64,000 nucleotides of DNA from Tetramitus jugosus (Eukaryota > Heterolobosea > Eutetramitea > Acrasida > Vahlkampfiidae). The translations under genes and the position numbers were made by a program. Below the pieces are notes generated by a model that made no database searches, was not told the DNA's origin, and was given only the letters and a program-made list of their open reading frames with translations. The stretch is taken from the NCBI GenBank assembly GCA_937625935.1, contig OW569382.1, positions 1 to 64,000 on the forward strand. Direction: 5' to 3'. Shown piece after piece: positions 59,049-64,000 of the stretch. The stretch's first letter is position 1; the number at the start of each line of letters is the position of its first letter.

Positions 59049-59525
59049 ATGATCATCCATGAGGGCCTATTGCACCAAACTGAGTGCGTCATTATTCACA
59101 AAGAAACCGGACTTGCACTCGACTGGAGTCAATCTGAGAATCCAAACAACACTAAGCCTGTAGTCATCCTCTCCCCATTGGATGTCAACCAAAGAACACA
59201 GAGATGGCAATTCCATTTGAACTTTCTCTACAACTATGTGATTACCACTACCAATGATGCCAAACTTGCAATTCAGGTAGATCCATCCTCTGGTATTGTC
59301 TTGGGTTCTCACAACATTGGACAAGGTGTCCACTGGAGAAGTTATGGTCAAACATGGGCAGTTGAAACCGTTGGACAAACTGATTTGCACAACATTGTTG
59401 AGGTCACTGGTGATAAAACAAAGGGTAAAGCACTTGAATCTGCTGATGGTGCTACCAACACTCCATTCACATCCAAGGTTGATGAATCCAATGTCAACCA
59501 ATTGTGGGAAGTGAGAAAGGTGTAA
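59049..59525 (+). CDS. Beta-trefoil (ricin-B-lectin-like) protein
   Basis: A 158-residue protein starting at ATG 59049 (the longer frame begins at GTG). The regular units with Q-x-W endings, QRWQFHL, TWAVETV and QLWEVRK, spaced by ~40-50 residues, and segments such as TGLALDWSQ and AKLAIQVDPSSG fit three lobes of a beta-trefoil of the ricin-B lectin type, a carbohydrate-binding fold without catalytic activity. There is no signal peptide, so it is cytosolic or unconventionally exported. A sugar or other ligand cannot be predicted. No toxic catalytic chain is attached. Confidence 0.65.
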   Translation: MIIHEGLLHQTECVIIHKETGLALDWSQSENPNNTKPVVILSPLDVNQRTQRWQFHLNFLYNYVITTTNDAKLAIQVDPSSGIVLGSHNIGQGVHWRSYGQTWAVETVGQTDLHNIVEVTGDKTKGKALESADGATNTPFTSKVDESNVNQLWEVRKV

Positions 59526-59739
59526 TATCCAACGTTGGAATAAAATCTACTGACACTCGAACATGATTTAGAAACAAATTTTATTACTGCCCACCTTTTT
59601 GCATCTTGTGGCGGACTGTTGCGACTCATACCCAAATTCATGACCACATGCATCAATCCATGGATAGATCGGCAGATCTCCGATTCACACACCTTCGTCT
59701 GACTTGGTGAAACAAAAACAACAACAAGAAGGCCCAATC

Positions 59740-61164
59740 ATGTTGCGTGCTTTCCGGACAACACCCAAAAGCTTTTTGCGATCATCATTGTCGCACAAGC
59801 GATCAATCCTTTCAACAAACAATAGCAAATTGTTTCAATTGAAACAACAAGAACAAAAACACGTGCTTTACTACGCTACAGTAGATCCCAAACAATCAAC
59901 AACTGAAGAGAAAATTTCTCTTGATGACGATCGTCATCCCATTCAACAGTTGAATGATCAAAATGAGATCAAAGTAGCTACATACTACAAACAACATCAT
60001 CACGGTATGAGAAACATGATTGTAAAGACATTGATGTTTACTGTTGGTTGCACCTTGTTTGTCTTGTTGGTGGATCAACTGTATCACAAGGATGAATCCA
60101 GTTTGCTTGACACCATGATCCTCAATCCAATAAAGAGCTCTAATTCGTTGTCTTCTTCGTTGTTGGAGAGAAGTACGATTGGAAGCTCCAATGAGGAACA
60201 ATTGAGACTTTTGGGTGAAATGTGGGATCGTTTCAAGTGCGACGTGAAGCGCTATCCTGAGCTTTACTGGATTATTGGCGCCAATGTCGCAGTCTTTTTG
60301 CTTGTTCGAGCTCGATGGAGAGATCCTCGTTTTTATCCATTTTTTGCAAAGCACATGAGTGTGTCTGTGATGGGCACTGTAATGATGGCTCAGCAAGGAA
60401 TGAAAAGATATCACACTTTGTTGACGAGTAGCTTTACTCATGTGGGAGGTCTTCATTTGGCGTTTAACATGTATGCGCTATACAATATGGCACCACTATT
60501 GATTGCGCACTTGGGAACAGCGACATTTTTGTCATTTTATTTCAGTGCGGCGTTGGTGAGTGGTATGGGTGCGTTGACTGTTGATTTGTTACGAAATCGT
60601 GTCATTCGTGGAAGTATTGGTGCCTCAGGTTGTATATTTGCCGTTTTGGCAGCCGGTTTAGCTCTCATGTCTGATGATGCCAGGGTTTCGCTCATCTTTT
60701 TGCCATCGTCCTACAGTTTTGATCCCAAAATCTTCTTGCCCATTTATCTGTGTGGAGAAATCTTGTTCAATATATTGCAGAAGAAGGTGAGTTTAGGAAC
60801 GGCTGCTCATGTTTCTGGAGCACTATTTGGTTATTTGATCATGTCGTTGCTACGCACACGCGAGCACCATCGAAAACCAAGAAAAGTCAGTGTCAATTTG
60901 AGACATCACTTTTATCAAGGAGATGTTGTGCAATTCAGGGCAAATGGCCAAGGAAGAATGGTGTCAAATGTGCTCAAGTATGAAGGAGGATTCAAGAATG
61001 ACAAATTCAATGGTTATGGTGTCCTGGAGACACCTGCACTGAGGTACATTGGCATGTTTGAGAAGGGTCATTTCCATGGACCAGGTAAGTTGCAAGTGTT
61101 GAGTGGTGGAAAGGTTGTAAAGACTATTGTGGGCGAATTTGCTGAAGGAAAAGGACAGCAGTAG
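59740..61164 (+). CDS. Rhomboid protease with C-terminal MORN-like repeats, probably mitochondrial
   Basis: A 474-residue protein starting at ATG 59740. The N-terminus is Arg/Ser/Leu-rich without acids (MLRAFRTTPKSFLRSSLSHK), typical of a mitochondrial presequence. One membrane segment lies near residue 100 (TLMFTVGCTLFVLLV). The rhomboid core has HVGGLHLAFNMYALY, the catalytic Ser in GSIGASGCIFA (about 296) and His in GTAAHVSGALFGY (about 356). After residue ~400, YEGGFKNDKFNGYGVLE, YIGMFEKGHFHGPGKL and GEFAEGKG are MORN-type units. PARL-type rhomboids cleave membrane proteins in the inner mitochondrial membrane. The MORN tail is unusual. Confidence 0.8.
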   Translation: MLRAFRTTPKSFLRSSLSHKRSILSTNNSKLFQLKQQEQKHVLYYATVDPKQSTTEEKISLDDDRHPIQQLNDQNEIKVATYYKQHHHGMRNMIVKTLMFTVGCTLFVLLVDQLYHKDESSLLDTMILNPIKSSNSLSSSLLERSTIGSSNEEQLRLLGEMWDRFKCDVKRYPELYWIIGANVAVFLLVRARWRDPRFYPFFAKHMSVSVMGTVMMAQQGMKRYHTLLTSSFTHVGGLHLAFNMYALYNMAPLLIAHLGTATFLSFYFSAALVSGMGALTVDLLRNRVIRGSIGASGCIFAVLAAGLALMSDDARVSLIFLPSSYSFDPKIFLPIYLCGEILFNILQKKVSLGTAAHVSGALFGYLIMSLLRTREHHRKPRKVSVNLRHHFYQGDVVQFRANGQGRMVSNVLKYEGGFKNDKFNGYGVLETPALRYIGMFEKGHFHGPGKLQVLSGGKVVKTIVGEFAEGKGQQ

Positions 61165-61363
61165 TTTGTGGTAAAATTGCCTGAACCAGTTTTTTACTGA
61201 GCCGTTTTTTTTGCGGTGATACCCAGAATTGCGTCGCAACCAAAAGGGGTACTTGGGACACTGCGAAATTTCACAAAGAAGGGGGTATTGTCACAACGTT
61301 GTCAAACGAAAATTAGGAGAACGGATAGACCCCAAAACTTCGCAACAAACAATCACAAACAAG

Positions 61364-63076
61364 ATGGCCAATACGTGGCTCGAGCGTCAAGCACTAAACG
61401 ATGAAGTATTGTCGTGGAGAGATGGATGGTATGAGCCGTACAACTACACAACATTTATTGGCACATCGTTCACGTTGCAAAGGTATGTAAATAATTTACT
61501 TGTCAGAATTGTGTGGGTGATGGAAATGAACTCATTGTACTGAAATTAATATCAATAGAGATGGCTGGAGCTCGCCTGTCCTTTCATGGATTTTCATTGT
61601 CTACTATGTTTTTATAACGCCGACACTAGTTGCTCTTCTGATATGGAGAAGAAACAAGCAGCCTATTAAGGCCAGAAGTTCTCTGTTAATGATTTTTACA
61701 GTTGTATCTCAGCTTGTGCTTGTTTTGTCGACAACAGGTATGTTTTACATAAATTCATTTAATTCGTTCGTCTGTGCCACATATGAACGAAAATTGCTAA
61801 CTGTGAATGACGATTGGAAGTTCGTTTGGGAATTGGAAGGTGGAGATATCCATGTATATTGTACTCTGTGGTATTCTCGATTCTTGTTCCATACTACTTC
61901 ATTCCGACCATCTTTCGAATGTGGCGTCTCTTCTTCATATTCAGAATCAGTCAGCTGAAAGGCAATCTAGGTGGCAAGAAAAAGGAACGAAAGGAACTTG
62001 CCGAAGTTGTAGAGGAGATAGAGATGAATTCTTCGCCATTCGATGGATATACTCAAGAAACAGACACAGACTTTGATTTCAATCGGAAGAAGAGTCGATC
62101 TATTGCCATTCAAAAGTTTCTCTTCTCCAATCGGTTCTTAGTATCTGTGCTTGTGGCGGTGATGATTATACATTTCCTCATTTGGTTTTTTGCTCTGTTT
62201 ATCCCGTATCCCAATCAACAGAATCTCAAGGAGATGTTTGCGTTTCGATTCACATGTGGGTCTGATGTGCCTCGTTCCGTTATCATTGGTGTTCAGATTA
62301 TTTTCTACCTTTGTATCCAAGCAACGTTTTTGGCAACGTTGTATATATTCAAGATCAGGGACAAGTGGGGAGTGCGTTTGGAGCTTACAGTGTCATTGCT
62401 TATTATTTCCGTGACATTTGCAGCCACACTACTGTTAACGAGTATGGGTGATCTCATTTACTTGAAACCTGAAGCTGCTTTTCCTGCAGTTTTCTACGGT
62501 TTATTTGGACTTTCTATTGACTTGGTTTGGAGTTGTATGTGGCCTATCATCCAATCATTCTTCCCCAAGAACAATAAGCAACTAGATGAGGAACCAGATT
62601 CATTACTCATGGAGGTGCTAGAAGATGAAAACTTTCGGGCAGTCTTTAAACAGTATTGTGCGGCTTCTCTCGTTGTAGAACCAGTATGTTTCTATGAGGA
62701 TAATTGTGAATTCGCTGATCCAAGCAACATGAGCAACAAGAGGCTAATTCGCGAGGCGAAACAAATGATTGAAAAGTACTGTAGAGATAATTCTCCCTTA
62801 TTGCTCAATTTGCCAAACAAGGACAAAATGCTGGAGCCAATCGAGTCCAAGATTAAGGAATACGAAGCAAGGTTGATTCACGAAGCCCAGAACAAGTCGA
62901 ACGACACGCCACAAGAGAGATGGGTCGATCCTAACTTATTCATCAGGATCAATAACGTTTGTCTGAGTGATATGAACAATGATACATTTGTTAGGTTCAG
63001 ATTAGATTCTGCATATGAAACCTACTTGAAGGAGAAACAGAAGCTAGTGAAACAGCAGCAACAATTCGGAATTTGA
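61364..63076 (+). CDS. Seven-transmembrane protein with RGS domain, two introns
   Basis: Exons 61364-61482, 61559-61737 and 61821-63076 join in frame through introns of 76 bases (GTATGT...CAATAG) and 83 bases (GTATGT...GGAAG) to give 517 residues. The second join yields STTVRLGIGRWRYPCILY, which lines up with SASRFMIGRWRYPCFLY in the 7TM protein at 25150-26736 and so supports the splice sites. Seven hydrophobic segments occupy about residues 35-330. The cytosolic tail holds an RGS domain (about 350-500; LEDENFRAVFKQYCAASLVV, CFYEDNCEF, then FVRFRLDSAYETYL). RGS domains speed GTP hydrolysis by G-alpha subunits, so this is likely a membrane receptor that turns off G-protein signalling. Confidence 0.8.
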
Positions 63077-63222
63077 TTCAGTGTTGATAAACAATCCAGC
63101 ACAATTTTTGTTGTTAGGTTTCTGACAGATGTATGTCTCAACAACATTGTTCTTTTCATTTGCGGACATTGTTCGTTGACCTCGAATTTGATTTCAATTG
63201 CAACATGCAATATTCAGTTTTA

Positions 63223-64000
63223 TTATGATGCTTCTTCACTAGCAGGTGTTGAGCGCCTCTTAAGAATTAGATGTTCTTTCTGAATCTTGGCAGTCACTAA
63301 GGTTTCTACAACAGGTTCATGTGTCAGCGGGTCAATGTTAGATGGGAATTCAAATCGATAGTTTTGCAAAAATCTGACCACAATAGCTGTGATCTCAGTC
63401 ATGGCAAATTTCTTTCCCACACAAGTGCGAGTACCATAACTGAATGCCTGAAAAGCAGTAGTTTCATACTTCTTAGTGGAGCGATCAGGGTCGAAAACGA
63501 GAGGTGCTTCCCAGATTTTCTCATTCATGTGAGCAATGTACGTATTCACCAAGATGTTGGTGCCTCGAGGAATGTTGAATCCTCCCAAAGTATCATCTCC
63601 TTTTGCCACCTTTGGCACTGCGACGATCGGACTATGCATTCTTAGACACTCATTAATACATTTCTGAACATAGGGCAATGAAGAATCATATGAAAAACTT
63701 CTACCCTCCAGTTCTCTATCAATTTCATCAATACACTTTGTCTGGATATGAGGATTCTTGGCCAGTTCGCAGAATAGATGTCCCATGACAGTAGCCGATG
63801 TCTCATGACCTGCAAAAAGAAAGATAAAGGTATTGGATAGAATCTCTTGATCAGTCAGCCTTGACTCTCCCTCACCAAGCTCATTCGACTTCAACAACAG
63901 ACTGATCAGATCTGAGCGAGCTTCAAAACCTTTCTTTCTCCTTTGATTCAAGAGATCAAGGATATAGTTCTGAACTGCTGTCTTGGCATTCCAAATCGGA
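63223..64000 (-). CDS. Cytochrome P450, C-terminal part (cut by window edge)
   Basis: The frame is open to the last base and ends at 63223. The visible part (259 residues) contains the I-helix FAGHETSA (oxygen-activation Thr replaced by Ser in ETSA), the K-helix ECLRMHSP (ExxR), the PERF-like DPDRST and the heme loop FSYGTRTCVGKKFAM with the ligand Cys. The N-terminal half, including any membrane anchor, lies beyond the window. The pattern resembles microsomal CYP4/CYP5-like enzymes, which oxidise fatty acids or similar substrates; the substrate cannot be told. Confidence 0.9.
   Translation of the reverse strand, partial: PIWNAKTAVQNYILDLLNQRRKKGFEARSDLISLLLKSNELGEGESRLTDQEILSNTFIFLFAGHETSATVMGHLFCELAKNPHIQTKCIDEIDRELEGRSFSYDSSLPYVQKCINECLRMHSPIVAVPKVAKGDDTLGGFNIPRGTNILVNTYIAHMNEKIWEAPLVFDPDRSTKKYETTAFQAFSYGTRTCVGKKFAMTEITAIVVRFLQNYRFEFPSNIDPLTHEPVVETLVTAKIQKEHLILKRRSTPASEEAS

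Noticed and set aside
59067-59501. A 144-residue minus-strand frame
   Set aside because: Antisense shadow of the beta-trefoil gene, which has regular QxW units.
61689-61958. Reading straight through 61738-61820 without splicing
   Set aside because: It destroys the IGRWRYPC motif shared with the paralogue and ends in a stop; splicing restores both frame and homology.
1-64000. CRISPR array or bacterial operon structure
   Set aside because: No spaced direct repeats of that kind; introns, telomere and gene types are eukaryotic.

Overview
This is a chromosome end from a protist with compact genes. The first 879 bases are a telomeric array of the hexamer CCCAAA (G-strand TTTGGG) starting at base 1, so the window runs from the tip inwards. 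Genes are eukaryotic: short GT-AG introns (59 to 363 nt; ten reconstructed here), a standard stop-codon set, Asn/Gln-rich runs, a tRNA-Asp, and single-copy eukaryotic proteins (centrin, eIF2B alpha, RCL1, OST3/6, PMCA). The wealth of F-box, BTB, TLDc and 7TM/RGS proteins together with a Fanzor relic most resembles a heterolobosean amoeba such as Naegleria. That assignment is an inference from gene content; no species marker is present.

Layout. 1-3.5 kb: telomere, then gene-free subtelomere with hairpin repeats, a degenerate ~157-bp repeat built on a GGTTGGGT core, and interstitial telomeric tracts. 3.5-5.7 kb: a broken tyrosine-recombinase-like gene bracketed by telomere-like tracts, then a fragment of a glycerophosphodiester phosphodiesterase. 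6.5-12.5 kb: the first intact genes (ABC half-transporter, Zn2Cys6 transcription factor, GTPase, TLDc protein). 12.5-14.3 kb: a decayed Fanzor (eukaryotic TnpB, the RNA-guided nuclease family) with a potential structured RNA overlapping its stop codon. This is the most notable mobile-element signal. 14.3-50.7 kb: dense housekeeping and signalling genes, often divergent pairs with 150-600 bp between start codons: BTB-BACK-SPRY, an mL44-like mitochondrial ribosomal protein, eIF2B alpha, centrin, RCL1, a papain-like protein, a 7TM receptor-like protein, a CEMIP-like G8 protein, a small RRM protein, coiled-coil proteins, OST3/6, PHD-RING, a secreted Cys-rich peptide, PMCA calcium pump, a CaaX protein, UBA-UBX and a glutathione transferase. 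51-56.2 kb: a cluster of four F-box-type genes with a tRNA-Asp inside it. 56.3-64 kb: DAG-lipase-like enzyme, beta-trefoil protein, rhomboid-MORN fusion, 7TM-RGS protein and a P450 cut by the window edge.

What stands out. The first gene of the F-box cluster appears to fuse an F-box to a Rab/Ras-like fold whose P-loop and NKxD motifs are degenerate while a CaaX box is kept. The Fanzor relic is bounded by TTAAGGT/ACCTTAA. The centrin has a start-codon-only first exon and a fourth EF-hand without its calcium ligands. Several genes (RRM protein, OST3/6, mL44-like, 7TM-RGS, centrin) are only correct after splicing, and the exon joins given below keep frame. Starts are placed at ATG codons; several longer open frames begin at TTG or GTG and were trimmed.
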